Source: Ipomoea triloba (lineage: Eukaryota; Streptophyta; Magnoliopsida; Solanales; Convolvulaceae). From it: a DNA stretch of 64,000 nucleotides. Below the pieces are notes generated by a model. The model did no database searches. It was not told the DNA's origin and saw nothing but the letters and a program-made list of their open reading frames with translations. The translations under genes and the position numbers were made by a program. Where the stretch lies: positions 12,940,059-13,004,058 of the forward strand of contig NC_044927.1 in assembly GCF_003576645.1 (NCBI RefSeq), given 5' to 3'. Of this stretch, positions 22,060 to 34,519 are shown piece by piece (positions within the stretch are counted from its first letter, which is position 1; each line of letters begins with the position of its first letter).

Positions 22060-24546
22060 ATGGATAAAAGTTGGATGAATGCTTCTCGAATTAGTCAAGA
22101 ATACGATGATGGAGTTAAAAATTTTATTAACTTTGCAAAGAATAACCTTCCGGGTAGTAATGAAAGGCTCCTTTGTCCTTGTAAGAAGTGTTGTAATCAG
22201 AAAAGGTTATGTGTGAAAGACGTATATGATGATCTAATCTGTCATGGGATTAATCCATCTTATACAAAATGGATATGGCATGGTGAAAACAATGTGGCTA
22301 CAACATCTAACATGTATGTTTACAACGAAGCAAATGAAGATGATGAGTCTGAAGATCAATTAGATGAAATGTTTCGCGATGATGGAGAGGAGTTCACCGA
22401 TCGGTCAAACGAGTTGGATGAATTATTGAAGGATTCAAAATTACCTTTATGGCCGGGTTGTAGTAAATATACCCGATTATCTGCTGTATTAAAATTATTC
22501 AACTTGAAAGCTGGGAATGGGTGGAGTGACAAGAGCTTTACTGCGTTACTTGAGATATTAAAGGAAATGCTTCCAGATGATAATGAACTTCCGAAGAGTA
22601 CATATGATGCCAAGAAGATTTTGTGTCCCATGGGTATGGGATATAAAAAGATACATGTTTGCCCTAACGATTGCATATTGTTTAGGAATGATTACAAAGA
22701 TTTGCATGCATGTCCAATATGTGGGGCATCTCGTTTCAAAACAAGAGAGAATGTTGCTGGGAAAGTAAGTTTGAAAAGTCCACCAGCTAAAGTTATGTGG
22801 TATCTTCCAATTCTCTCAAGATTTAAGCGTATGTTTGCTAATCCAAGCGACGCGAAAAACTTAACATGGCATGCAGATCAAAAAATTTCTGATGGCAAGC
22901 TTCGACACCCGGCTGATTCTCGTCAATGGACAACATTTGATAATGCATTTCCTGAATTTGGTCACGAGCCGAGAAATCTTAGGCTTGGACTTTGTACTGA
23001 TGGTATGAACCCTCACGGGAACCTAAGTAGCAAACATAGCTCGTGGCCAGTTATGTTGGTAATTTATAATTTACCTCCTTGGTTGTGTATGAAACGCAAA
23101 TACAAATTATTGTGCTTAATGATTTCTGGGCCAAAACAACCAGGAAATGATATAGATGTCTTTTTGGCGCCTTTGATTGAAGACTTGAAAAGTTTGTGGG
23201 ATGAAGGTGCGTTAGTGTTTGACGCATACCGAAAAGAGAGTTTTAAGTTGCATGCAATGCTTTTCTGCACAATCAATGACTTTCCAGCTTATGGAAACCT
23301 ATCTGGATATAGTCTCAAAGGACATATGGCATGCCCCATATGCGAAGATAATATATGTTATCATCAACTTGTTCATGGCAGAAAGACAGTCTACATGGGG
23401 CATCGAAGATTTCTAGATAAATTTCACCCTTATCGAAGATTAAAAAAAGCTTTCAAAGGGGTACAAGACTATACAGATGCTCTACAACCATTAACTGGGA
23501 TTCAAGTTTATGAACGCGTAGAGTGTATCAATGTTACTTTTGGTAAGACTTAAAAACTTAAATCTCAAAGAGGTAAGAGATTAAAATCTAATGTTGATGT
23601 ACCATCAAATGAGAAGAGTCCGTGGAAAAAGAAATCAATATTCTTTGATCTTCCATATTGGAAGACACTTGATGTCAGACATAGTATTGATGTGATGCAT
23701 GTTGAGAAAAATGTGTGTGATAGTCTTGTTGGAACTCTTTTAGACATAAAAGGTAAGACTAAAGATGGTCTCAATGCTAGATTGGACTTGATTGATATGG
23801 GTATATGACCTACATTAGCTCCACGCAGTGGTGATAAGAAGACATATTTGCCTCCAGCTGCTCATACTTTGTCAAGAAAGGAGAAAATCAGTTTTTGTGA
23901 ATGTTTACGTGGGGTGAAGGTATCACAATGGTACTCATCAAATATCAGTAGACTTGTTAATATCCAAGATTTAAAATTGGTGGGATTGAAGTCTCATGAT
24001 TGCCATGCCTTAATGCAACAACTATTGCCAGTGGCTGTTAGAGGCATATTGCCTAAAAAGTTGAGATATACCGTCATCAGACTTTGTTTCTTTTTCAATG
24101 CAATTTGTGCGAAAGTCATTGATCTAGACAAATTAGATGAATTACAGAATGGCATTATAGTTACACTGTGTCAGCTAGAGATGCATTTTCCACCTGCGTT
24201 TTTTGATATCATGGTTCATTTGCTTGTACATTTGGTGAGAGAGATCAGAGAGTGTGGTCCAGCTTATTTGAGGTGGATGTACCCATTTGAAAGGTACAGG
24301 AAAGTCTTAAAAGGTTATGTGAGGAACCGATATAGGCCAGAAGCATCTATTGTTGAAAGTTATATTGTTGAAGAGGTTATTGAGTTCTGTACTGAATATT
24401 TGGCAGGGGTAAAGGCAATTGGTGTTCCAAAGTATCGACATGAAGGAAGAATTGATGGAAAGGGTCATCGACATCCCAAAATGCATATTATGTCTCGTGA
24501 AGATGTTCCAATGGATACTAAGGAGAATGTTTGGGAAGAAATTCTG
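22060..24546 (+). pseudogene. CACTA transposase (En/Spm TNP2-type), exon 1, broken
   Basis: The first ATG is at 22060 (MDKSWM). An N-terminal transposase-associated domain has the zinc-binding pattern CPCKKCCNQK and H-G. The TNP2-type transposase core follows, with CPICGASRFK, VMWYLPILSRFKRMFA, LCTDGMNPHGNLSSKHSSWP and GHMACPICE. Then IDVMHVEKNVCD and a DUF4218-type segment (LKSHDCHALMQQLLPVAVRG, MVHLLVHLVREI, GPAYLRWMYPFERY). Stops at 23551-23553 (TAA) and about 23806 (TGA, at a site that looks like a decayed CGA) break it. The exon ends at a GT donor at 24547. Transposase would bind the element's ends and cut them; this copy cannot make the whole protein. Confidence 0.9.
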
Positions 24547-24631
24547 GTAACCTTTTTGATATTTAGATTTTTATTTACCAAATAAATTAATATAATTGCA
24601 TTGGATACTAATAAATAACTTTTTCTTGCAG
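24547..24631 (+). other. CACTA transposase intron
   Basis: Starts GTAACC and ends TTTTCTTGCAG. Splicing keeps the frame (EEIL then STYDIPNTDD). Confidence 0.75.
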
Positions 24632-24785
24632 AGTACTTACGATATTCCCAACACAGATGATATGAAGAAGCATTGGATACAATATGCGGGTCAACGGTGG
24701 AAAGATTTTAAAACAAAATTGACTAGCAAGTATATATTTGGCAATTTGTCACATATGAATCCATGTGATAAATACACGTTCCTTA
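24632..24785 (+). pseudogene. CACTA transposase exon 2, left part
   Basis: Encodes STYDIPNTDDMKKHWIQ, GQRWKDFKTKLTSKYIF and NPCDKYTFLN, the start of the plant Transposase_24-type region. It is cut at about 24780-24786 by the minus-strand retrotransposon and resumes at 45231. Roughly 20-25 residues expected between the parts are missing, consistent with a deletion at this junction. Confidence 0.75.
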
Positions 24786-25001
24786 ATTCCCTCAAACAAA
24801 TCGAATGTGAAAATTCCCTCCTTATCCATCATCTCTTTTTCACACTCTCTATTCTCATCCCCCCACTCTAAATGTCTAAAATGATTACCTTTTTCTTTTT
24901 CAGAATATAACAAAGTAATCTCCCATTCACTTATCAACTCGTCTCGTCCCAAATCATATGATTCATTTTCCAAGAATTTAAAACTATCATATTCATCTTC
25001 A

Positions 25002-26541
25002 AACAAACTAGAATCCCTATGATTTTCAAACAATTTATCATGATTTACTATAGAGTCATCCTCCCAAAAATTAAAGCAATCATAGTCGCAAGCAATAGAA
25101 ATAACAATGTTTCATTGATTTGCTGTATTGGTTTTTTTGGTCCTCCCATGTATTTGGACCATTTTTTCAGTTTTATATATAGGGAGAGGATCTCAATGGT
25201 TGGACATGCCAATTCACTTCCACGAAATGGCCTCCACCTATTCGAGCATAGGATTAATCCTCCTCCATCTTGTTTTTCTTAGTTGGCTTTGCCACTGTTT
25301 TGGTTGTAACAATGTACAGCATGTACTAGATGTTTTGATCTGGGTCGGGGCATGCCTCGTTCCCTCGAGAATATACATTTACATTTCCTCGAAAAAAAAA
25401 AAAAAAAACAATGCGTAGGGAGTCGTTTTTACAAGGAGCATGAGTATCTTTATCTAGACTTTCGCACTCATTGATAAAATTGTCAACAAATCCTATGGAA
25501 TCATCCTCCCAAAAATAAAAACATTCAGTATCATGAGAATATAAATCATTGTCGCATCGTAAAAGGGAGTCATCCACTTGAGTGTCAAAAGTAAATCTAT
25601 CAAAAGAACATGGATCTTCGAAGATAGTAATGCAAGAAGGTTTAGGAATGTTACCATGTGTAGGCTCTTTATCTTCCCATACCACTTCGATGTTCTCATC
25701 ATCGCTCTCCATCTCGACCTCTTTTGGATTTTCTAATTCGAAAATTGGAACTTCTTCTAGCATTGGAGCATAATTGTCTACCATCCCTTCACTACCTTCT
25801 TTTTTTTCAGCGTTTTGTGTATCCATCCTTGGATTGGCTTCCAGGATTGGGAGATTTTCTTCAAGTGGATTACCTATCCGTGATGAACTTGTCCTCATGA
25901 ACTCCTCCATCATGGCTAGCATCATGGCTCCTAATTTCAGCTTTCAAGTTAGCCGTATCCTCCTTTGCCATTCTTGAGAATACTTCTATCTTCTCCTTAA
26001 GAATTTCGATTTCATCCTTGGCCGGTGGGATATAATCACAAGGATCGGGTAGGGTAAAATATGGATTAGAAGGCGGTGTCTCAAGGTAATGTGTAGGACT
26101 GTTTCCTTTAAAAATCTGTGATGGAGATGGGTAATGGTTGTTTGGGTGGGAATTATGGAACGAAAATGGCTCGGGAGTATAGCTTGGGTTGATTGTTCTC
26201 ATCATTAGTGCAAGCTTACTCTCTATGTTTTGGAATATTTCTTTAGAGGTTATCGAGTCATTTTGATAAGTGGATTATTATGGGGGAAATTTGTTTTGAT
26301 TCGGTGGGATAGGGTGTGTGTATGGTGGTGGGTGATGGTTATATATATAAGATGAATAAGAAGTTGGGTGCGGTAAGTAGTGATATGGAAATGGATAAGG
26401 GTTTTGAGGTGGATAGTGATATGTTGGTGGAATGTAAGTATGGGTGGAATGGGGATAATTTGGATATGGTTGGGGTGGAACATGGTTTAAAGGATTACCC
26501 TCATGGTGTGGGCAACCATGGGGATACATTGGAGCATACAT
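25002..26541 (-). pseudogene. Second, decayed copy of the gag-like Pro/Tyr-rich ORF
   Basis: Colinear with 42057-43725 (MYAPMYPHGCPHHEGN near the start, then KDEIEILKEKIEVFSRMA). A deletion near 25930 removes about 30 residues and shifts the frame, and a poly(A)-tailed insertion sits at 25110-25406. The homology continues to 24780. It lies beyond the left LTR, so it belongs to a truncated tandem unit. Confidence 0.75.
25110..25406 (+). mobile_element. Poly(A)-tailed retroposon insertion (5'-truncated LINE or SINE-like)
   Basis: Relative to the matching text at 42525-42540, about 300 bp are added here. They end in a run of A from 25392 and are flanked by AACAATG at 25103-25109 and 25407-25413. 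A reading frame with ANSLPRNGLHLFEH..NPPPSC resembles the end of plant LINE RNase H, suggesting a 5'-truncated L1; a SINE is the alternative. Confidence 0.65.
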
Positions 26542-26776
26542 TGGCAAGCTTACAAATGATTTTTAACATAAATTTCCTGCACAAAGCTTAGCCAACAACA
26601 AATATATGCAACTAGAAGTAGTTGCAAGTGAGCACAAGATATACAAGACAATGCAAGCTCACTTCTTCAAGCAAATAACAAAAATAAGAAAATAAAATAA
26701 ACAAAAACAAAGCAATTCAAGAACTCTTAAAAATCCAACTTCAAAAACGTCAACACAATTCAAGAACCGTTTGCCA

Positions 26777-26794
26777 TCCCCGGCAACGGCGCTA
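26777..26794 (-). promoter_or_regulatory. Athila-type primer-binding site (left unit)
   Basis: The minus strand reads TAGCGCCGTTGCCGGGGA, one base from the TGGCGCCGTTGCCGGGGA typical of Athila/Tat elements, six bases after the LTR end. The right unit has a degraded version near 43960-43975. Confidence 0.8.
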
Positions 26795-26800
26795 TTTTGA

Positions 26801-28051
26801 TGTTTACTATTTTGCGGTGAGGTGAATGTGAAGGTGGATGTGGTAAAACGAAGAGTCAAGGCTCCCCGAGTGTCGTGTCTCTCAAGGATGGCGAATGGGA
26901 ATTAAATTGGTGTTGACATTATCGGAGTTAAAGGCAAGAGTTACAAGTATTACAAAAGATTGATTTGGTAAGTAAGTTTGGGGGTTGTAGAAAGGAAATT
27001 TCGCTAAAGGTGCAAGGGAAATGAAAAGGGGTGTGCACCAAAGTTAAACAACTTGATTGATCTTCATAGGGGATTTGGAAAACGAGTTTGGTGATCGAGT
27101 AAGGGAGTCAAGGTATTAGTTCCGAGTGGCGTCACACTCAGACTCTTAATCCTCATTCGGTTGAGGCATTTCATCGAACACCTAGTCTACCACTCCTCTC
27201 GGATCTTGTCCTTTCGGACTAAGAGCGGAGATATGGGTGAGTTGGGCTCGTGAGAGGCCGCTATCGCGCACTCTCTCACTTCCCTCCAGTTTACTAGCTA
27301 TTCCGGCCGAAATAGAAGTAAAGCTTGAACAACTTCAACCATACAAACATCAATCCTACTCCTTCATCTTTCAAAACTATAGAGCAAATTCTAAACAACA
27401 ATCAAGAGTTTAACAACGGCTCACACGCCCAAAATACTCTACTCAATCATGGAAATCATTCAAAACAACAAAATAGAAATTACTTTTAATAATAAATCTA
27501 AATTAGCAATTCAATGGAAAGAGTGTGTTACCCAAGGAATGGTGAGTTCTACATCTTCAATCCATCTTCAATCCTAGATCTACACTACTCTAATGGAAAT
27601 TTAGTGTGTTTTTCCTCCCCAACGGGGAAGAAATAGAGAGAAAAATCAGATCTGAAAGTTGGGAGAGTCCTCCTTCAAAAATGAGAAAGAAGGGTTTAAA
27701 TAGCTGCCCAAAGAGTCGAAATTCCGCTGCTGCCCTACTGTCCCGCTTCCACGCCTTTCACACGCGTGTGGCCTTGCGTGGGAGCTTTCTGGATTAATTA
27801 CACGCCTGCTCACACGCGTGTGATGGCGCGTGGCAGCCTCCTGCTTGATGGATTCTTTGTTTGTTGCTTCTTTTGGCCCAAAAACTTTGTTGTATCCTTC
27901 GGAAATGACTCAAAGTATTTTTCTTGAGTTGGATTTGTCAAATAGATGCTAATTAGAGGTTTTATCCATGAAAGTGATCATAATTGGGTGCTGAGACATT
28001 AAAATATCATCTAAACACGACCCGAATTTTGACTGTTTTTGGCACTTATCA
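26801..28051 (-). repeat. Left LTR of minus-strand Athila-like element
   Basis: 1251 bp, starting TGATAAGTGCC (minus strand, at 28051) and ending GTAAACA at 26801. Nearly identical to 43979-45230. TATTTAAA lies at 27695-27702, just downstream (minus strand) of CACACGCGTGTG copies at 27759-27770 and 27811-27822. Plus-strand ORF 27606-27797 is a shadow. Confidence 0.88.
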
Positions 28052-28090
28052 AAGTTTCCACACTTTAGATCTTGCTTGTCCTCAAGCAAG
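28052..28090 (-). promoter_or_regulatory. Hairpin plus polypurine tract (minus strand)
   Basis: The minus strand has the same 20-nt hairpin (28071-28090) as 2419-2438 and 38543-38562, then TAAAGTGTGGAAACTT up to the LTR at 28051. Hairpin-to-LTR spacing is again 19 nt. Confidence 0.8.
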
Positions 28091-29742
28091 CGTTCTATCA
28101 AATCCTAATCATCTAAGTGCCAAGAACAGTTAATTGAAGATAGGATAATCAAAAATTTCGTGATCAGGTGTGTTGGAATGGAGCGGGTGAAATTTCCTTC
28201 ACTATCTAGCAAGACTATTAAGTTTAGGTCAGACAAATGCAAGAAATATACGGAGGAAGCAAATGCTTTTGAAGTGTAGTTTTCAAAAATGACAATCACA
28301 CTTTTCCAATCATGCAATTATTGGGGATTCGTCTTATATTTTATTGGGGCCTAAAAGCTGATCCCACTAGTGGGAACGATGTGCACAACCTGGCCACAAT
28401 TTCCAACCATACGCCAAAGCCCCTGTACTGAAAATTAAGTGAGGGCAGGGACATGGACCGCTCATCGCCATGGCTTGGGCGATCGCTCTATTTTCTCACC
28501 TCCTAGGATAACGTCGTCGGGCTACCCGACTTCAAATGGAGATCCATGCTTTTTCGAAGACAGTGCAATGGGTGCCCGAATCCTAGCGAGGCGGCTCACC
28601 TCCTCTCATTTTTCTCTTCTCCTTGGAACATTTTAAGTGGACAACCGACTCCAGATATAACATTCGAAGACTATGGTTGAACACTTCCTAGCGAGAAGGC
28701 TTTCCTCGGATTTTATCTCTGGGAATGGCCTTTTTGAAGGCCTTTATTCATGTTTCACCATGTCAACCCCTCATGCCTCTTTCTAGGGAGTAGGGATTAT
28801 TTTCACTCAAAGCTCACTTTAAAGCTCTCCTTTTGCCCCATGTCCTGCTAGATTTAGTTCATTTCCGGGCTTCACAATTTTTATCTTTCTAAAGCCTAGG
28901 GGGTACACACTCTCACTTCGAGCGATCCTTGACTAAGGTCCCACTAAAATAGAAGACGAAAGACATGCAATCATGCAGAATTTTCAAATTTTTGATGGTG
29001 GTGTGTGTCACAGATAGCTTCCAGAGCATATTTCAAACATTTGTTTTGGCATAAAAGTAAGAGTCTTCCTAGATAGTGCAGGCAACAACACACTCTTTTG
29101 TCCTAACACCTTAACAACTCAACTGATTACTCATCTTATGCAAGACATCCTTTCCACACTTTAAAAGATGACATCGTCCTCGATGTCGCCATAAGGAGCG
29201 GTGGAGAAGGAGTTGGGTCAAAGAATTAATTAACAAGGAGCACCTTTCCACACTTTAAAAGTGTTTCCTGGGCTTCGCAATTTTTTCAATTTTAACACCC
29301 AAAAAGATCTTTCATTGACTCAAAGAATAAGAATGTTATACCAGGCATTGAACAACCATCCTTCTTTCAAAAGGGAATAGAAGATATACCTTTCGTAGCA
29401 ATTCTTCATTTAAGCATTGACCGTCCCTTTTCCTAGACAAAATATTCCATAAAAGATTTGTTGATGAAAGATGGAAAGTAAGAATTGTACCTCGTATGAC
29501 CATTTAATTCCTTGGTTCAATCTTGTCCTTATTGAGTTTGGGGTACCTCCCAAGAGTGCCACGTTTAACGTCCTTGGCTGGACGAAACGTGGTAGGATCT
29601 AGACCAAAAAGCATAAAATACTAAAAGCATAATAAGAACAGTTAAAAATAAAACAGTGTTCCCAAACAGATTCTTAGAGTTTGATTCATGGATACTTCAT
29701 CATCCAAATTTCTTATGAAGGCAAGGTCTCATCAAATGTCAG
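28091..29742 (-). other. 3' non-coding tract of minus-strand element
   Basis: No gene. In reverse complement it resembles 583-2418 and 36742-38542, including the segments around GGTGCCCGAATCCTAGCGAG and CATACGCCAAAGCCC. TTTCCACACTTTAAAA copies at 29153-29165 and 29246-29258 are internal PPT-like motifs. Next to one is the inverted repeat GACATCG/CGATGTC. Confidence 0.6.
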
Positions 29743-30140
29743 TCATAGCCCTGAGCTGGGTCCTCTTCTTGCCAGTTCTTCCCGTAGAAATAAAATATGC
29801 ATGCTCAAATCTTGAATGAGTTCATAATGGTTTGCGTCCCTTTGTTCCAAGAGTGCTTCATGTTCCATGTGCAACTCATACTGAAATCTCTGCATTGTTT
29901 CCCAATTGGTGACTTTTGTGAAGCGTGTTGGAGTTGCAGGTGATGAAGGTGGTGGAATAGGAGTCTGGTTTTCTGAAGGTGGGGCATCATTGGAGATTGA
30001 GATATTCAGAGATAGGGTTGGCGAAGAATGATGTTGATTATCCAAAGGGGTGTGGATTTGTTCTCTCGGCGTGTTTGGTTTGGGAGATTCTGAGGATGGA
30101 GAGGGAGGCAATGGATTGACTCTCTTTTTTGGTTCCTTGG
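29743..30140 (-). pseudogene. C-terminal part of Athila-type late ORF (minus element)
   Basis: Continues 39904-40800 beyond the nested element; the CTTGG duplication marks the break. Encodes a Pro/Ser-rich linker followed by NWETMQRFQYELHMEHEALL and LREELARRG, a coiled-coil-like tail, ending TGA near 29743. The tail occupies the same place as the helical tail of the ORF at 35501-36741. Confidence 0.75.
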
Positions 30141-31462
30141 TGATAAGACTCCGAGATACCCTTATTTCAGGCACATTTTAGGGTGTTTTATCACGTCTAT
30201 AGCATCCTTACTTGGTAAATTATGTGCGTAAATGCTTGAAAATCACTAACTGATGCACGGAAGCTACTTTTAGCTTAAAAGAAGTAAAACAGGAGCCCCG
30301 GGAGCAAATAGGACCAAAAGTTGAGCTAAAAGAGCAAACCAGGCAAGAGCGGAGCCCCGGAGGACCAAACTGGAAGGCCACACGCGTGTGAGCAGGCGTG
30401 AAAACTTTCCAGAAGCTTCCCACGCACGCTCACACGCGTGTGAGGGGCGTGGAGACGGTGATGCGCGAATTTCAGCTAGGGTTGTCATTTCGGAGACTAT
30501 TTAAACCCCTTTGATGAATTTTCAGAGGAGGATTCCAGAAATTTAGTTTTTCCTTTTCTTAGTTTTTCCTTTGGAGAACTTTCTCCATTTTTCTTAGTTT
30601 TTAGATTAGATCAATCTCCATTGTAGAAGACAACAAGCTTGGATTGAAGATCTTCTTCTCTCTAGGTGATCTCTATTTCATTTCTATAATTTTAGCTATC
30701 TTATTCTTGGATTAAATTAGCTTGTGCTTGCATTTCATATTATGAGTAGCTAATTTAGTCTAGGGATTTGGATTGTGTGATTGAATATTATTTGTGTGAT
30801 GATCTTATCTCTATATCTTGGATCTATGAGTTTGTGTTGATGGATTATCTGTTCTTGTCTTTTGATTGTTGTTTTGATGAGATCTTGTTTGGATTTGGCC
30901 AATCTAGATGAGAGATTGAGCTCTTGACTCTTTCATGTCTTTGATTAGAGTTAAGATTTGAAGCTTGACACAATCAAGGTTCCTATGGACTTCTTAAGAA
31001 TAGTAGGATAGTGTGTAGCTTAAGTGTTTGATAAAATTCATCTTAGAACTTTGGATGCTTGAAGGCACTCCTAAGTCAAAGAAGCCTTAGTACACAAGGT
31101 GGAAAAGGACTAAGACAACACACTCTTGAATAGACAATATCCTAGCAATCCTAATCCATGACCTTAGACACTCACCTATGCAATATTCATGAACACTATC
31201 CAATCCCTACCCTTTTACATATTCACAAAATCACTTTTACTTTACTACTCTCTTGCACTCAAACCAATCAATGAACTACTCTCACTCACAAATCACCCTT
31301 CACCACACTCGAGTCCTATGCATGATCCAATCAAGTAAACTCCCGAACGTTTGACACACCTCCACGTCCCTCCTTCGAGACCGACACTCGGGGAGTCACA
31401 GACTTTCCGTTTTAACACAAATATCTTTTGACACTCCAACCCTACGCAAACTATCAATGTCA
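30141..31462 (+). repeat. 5' LTR of nested Athila-like element
   Basis: U3 has CACACGCGTGTG at 30379-30390 and 30431-30442, then TATTTAAA at 30498-30505. Transcription should start about 30 bp later. The later LTR part is a long AT-rich leader. A frame reaching 30174 from the flanking late ORF is a fusion caused by the insertion. Confidence 0.93.
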
Positions 31463-31466
31463 AAAA

Positions 31467-31484
31467 TGGCGTCGTTGCCGAGGA
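31467..31484 (+). promoter_or_regulatory. Primer-binding site of nested Athila-like element
   Basis: TGGCGTCGTTGCCGAGGA, two changes from the typical Athila/Tat site, four bases after the LTR end. Confidence 0.85.
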
Positions 31485-31661
31485 GGGCAATAGGTTGTAA
31501 TATGTTTTTGTTTACTTTGATTGCATGAATGCTAGATTTGAGAAATGTTAATCCATTCCACTTAATTTCGTTTTGTTTTTACTTGTTTTTGCTACTAACC
31601 CAATTGACTACTTCTAGTCAATTGTGGAAATTTTCGTTTCATTGATAATTTTACTAGGGGA

Positions 31662-33269
31662 ATGCACACGCGAGCAAAAGGAAATCAAGGTTTACTACCC
31701 TACATTCCTGAAATTAATAGAGCAACTAGAAGGAAAAATACCCAAGGATCACTAATGGCTTCATCAAGCACAACAAGAAATCCACAAGGAAGAGGCACAA
31801 CAGTACCAAATCCACCCCCAGTTCCAATTAATCCACAAGTACCGATTAACCATGAAGAACCAATCATTGAAGAACCACAAGCTAACAGAGCAAACAATCA
31901 AGAGAACATTCGTGAAGAGGAATATTATGGAAATCCTCAAGAACCACAAAGATCAATTGCAGATTACATTACTCCGGATTTTAACATGCACAACTCAATC
32001 TATGTACCTCCAATAGAGAACGTCAACTTTCACGTGCATCCAACTATTCTCACACTGGTTCAGAACAATCAATATTCGGGATTACCATCTGAAGATCCCA
32101 ACGCACACATCACAAGGTTTATACGAGCATGTGGGATGTACAGACAAGAAGGCGTTAGCGAGGAAATAGTTCGACTCAAATTATTCCCATTTTCAGTTAT
32201 AGGAGAGGCAGCACGATGGTTGGAAAGCCAAGACGACAATCATTTCAGAACGTGGCAACAGTTGCATCGTGAATTCCTGAACGAGTTCTTTCTCATTACA
32301 AAAACTATGAGGATTAGAAAGCTGATACAAGAATTCAAACAAGGAAGACTTGAAAGTTTGGGAGAGGCTTGGCGAAGATTTAAAGTTCTTAAAAGGCAAT
32401 GCCCACAAGATCTGATGCACCCATGGGACATGATTAGCTCAATCTATGGAGGGTTAACGGATGAAGGAAAAATGTCGCTTGACTCATCCTCCAGCGGTGC
32501 CTTTGTCTCCCTAGCTTTGCAAGAGGCTGAAGAACTAATCGATAGAATATCTAAAAACACATCCTGTTGGTATGAACGAAGAGGAGATCATGGAGGAATT
32601 TATGAAGTTGATAATTGAGTGGCGAGTGAGGCCAAAATCGAAGCAATGAATCACGAAATCAAAAAGCTACAGGCTATGGTAGAAAAAATGGAAGGAAAGC
32701 CCAAGCATTGCATGGCATTGGCACTTTATTGTAATATTTTTGGAGGACCTCATGACACCAATATTTGCACTTCTACGTCTGCATCTGAACAAGTTGAGGC
32801 GGTAGATTATCAAAGGAACTCCAACTTCAATGCTTATGGACAAAACCAAAGATCAAACAACAATTAGAAACAGGGAGAGGGTTGGAACAATAGCAACAAT
32901 GACGGATATCAAACGCAAAGACAATACAACTATGGACACAAGCCTGCATATGGACAAAATGACAAGAACAGACTGATGTACAATCAAAACCAAGGAAATG
33001 GAAATCAAATGACCCAGTTCAAGCCACAATACGACTCTCAACTTGATTTTACTCAACAAAGGAGGGATGACATCCGTGAAGTAGATGAAAGACTTACAAG
33101 GACGATCATGGAACTCAAAAATGATCAGGCAAATTCGAAAAAAGAGATTACTCAAGAGATTAGACAAGAAATTTCTAGTGTTCGACAAGAGTCTAAGGCC
33201 ACACTTAAGACAATTGAGAATCAAATCTCTCAAATGTTTAAGATGATGTCAGATCGACACTACGGATAA
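31662..33269 (+). pseudogene. gag: Athila-like gag, broken by stops
   Basis: Starts with ATG at 31662 (MHTRAKGNQGLLPYIPE). Residues about 100-290 are a retrotransposon gag domain: NVNFHVHPTILTLVQ, GLPSEDPNAHITRFIRACG, LFPFSVIGEAARWLESQ and WQQLHREFLNEFF. A TGA at 32616-32618 breaks it, and the same frame continues through a zinc-knuckle relic (CNIFGGPHDTNIC) whose second cysteine is Phe. A TAG at 32865-32867 then precedes a Gln/Asn-rich and coiled-coil-like tail (DERLTRTIMELKNDQ) ending at 33267-33269. Gag would build the particle; this copy cannot make the full form, although the capsid part up to 32615 is open. Confidence 0.9.
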
Positions 33270-33336
33270 CTCCCGAGCAACACTGAAAACAACCCGAAAG
33301 TGAGTCAACGCCATTGATGCCAAGGAAGAAACACAT

Positions 33337-34252
33337 GTGAAATGTGATCCAATGGATGCTATCTGTGGAACATGTCAATGTAAGGTAGATGACCAAAGAA
33401 ACAAGACTACCTCTTGTAGTCCGAATCTTGAATTGAAGAATGCGAACAGTTCATGCACCATATCAATGAAAGAACACAAGGAGAAAACCACTTCGGAAGA
33501 ATGCCCGAAAGAAAAGGAGCTACCACGAGACAACATCAAAAGTTCAAAAGAGAAAGAAACGGCTCGAGAATGTACAATTAATGCTTTTATTCGAAAATTT
33601 TTCAATAGCAAAGAATGTCGTGAGTTGTTTGAGAATGACATTTGTGATAGTTTTACCTGTTTAAGCCAAGAATCTTCGGCTTGTATAACTGAGGGAAACC
33701 CTAGAAAGAAGGGTGACCCTGGAGCTTTGTTGATTCCTTGTTCTATACAGAACATGGAACCTAGAAACGCTCTTGCTATCTTGGTGCTTCTATCAATGTC
33801 ATGTCTTCAAATCTTTTTGATAAATTGAACTTACCATGCTTGAAACCGACGAGGCTGACTCTACATTTGGCTGACGGAACCACACGGTATCCTGAAGGCT
33901 TAGCGGAAGATGTTTTAGTAAGAATAGGAAAATTTCTTGTGCCTGTCGATTTCATTGTTTGTAAGATGGGTGATGATGATCCCCATGAATCCTTAATTCT
34001 TGGAAGACCATTTCTGGCTACTAGTCGTGCACAAATAGATGTTAGTTCAGGCGAAATTACCCTGAGATTCGAGGGACAAGCCACGAATGATGACAAGGAA
34101 AAAGCAAAAGAAGGAACTGATGACGATGAAAGGGCAAAGGTCAAATCAAAGGTGAAACCAAAACCGAAGCGGAGGAATGATAAGCTTACACGGAAGGACA
34201 CGTGGGTACCAAAATGCTTTCTACCACTACCAAGGAATATGGTTGAATTTTA
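33337..34252 (+). pseudogene. Retropepsin-like protease remnant, frameshifted at the active site
   Basis: The upstream frame has DPGALLIPCSIQNMEPRNALA, the usual lead-in to the aspartic protease. The downstream frame starts within the active-site loop and continues NVMSSNLFDKL, LHLADGTTRYPEG, VDFIVCKMGDDDPHESLILGRPFLAT and IDVSSGEITLRFEG, ending TAA near 34252. The two frames meet at about 33777-33780, where a one-base loss removes the catalytic aspartate codon's frame. No RT follows; the sequence goes to Lys-rich text and then to the late-ORF promoter region. Confidence 0.88.
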
Positions 34253-34519
34253 ACCAAGGTATGATGCGTCTAGCCAATGACGTAAACCGTGGCGCTACTT
34301 GGGAGGCAACCCAAGGTTTTAATAATATGTTTTTGCATTATTTCTATGCTTTAGTTTTTAATGTTTTTGTTCTAATAAATTGCTACAATCAAATGGAACC
34401 ATGTTTTGAGGACTAACTTGTAGGAGTCGGGACTAAAAATTGCTTTGGAAAGGCTAAGTTTGGACATAGGTATGGAAGGCAAAGCCAAAAATCGGAAGAA
34501 AACAATGCAGTGGACCTAC

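Noticed and set aside
26250..26591. Plus-strand and second minus-strand ORFs over the Pro/Tyr-rich region
   Set aside because: Low-complexity shadows of the gag-like ORF.
30141..30174. Start of the minus-strand protein ending at 29743 with its own Met
   Set aside because: These codons are LTR sequence; the true upstream protein lies beyond the insertion at 39904-40800.
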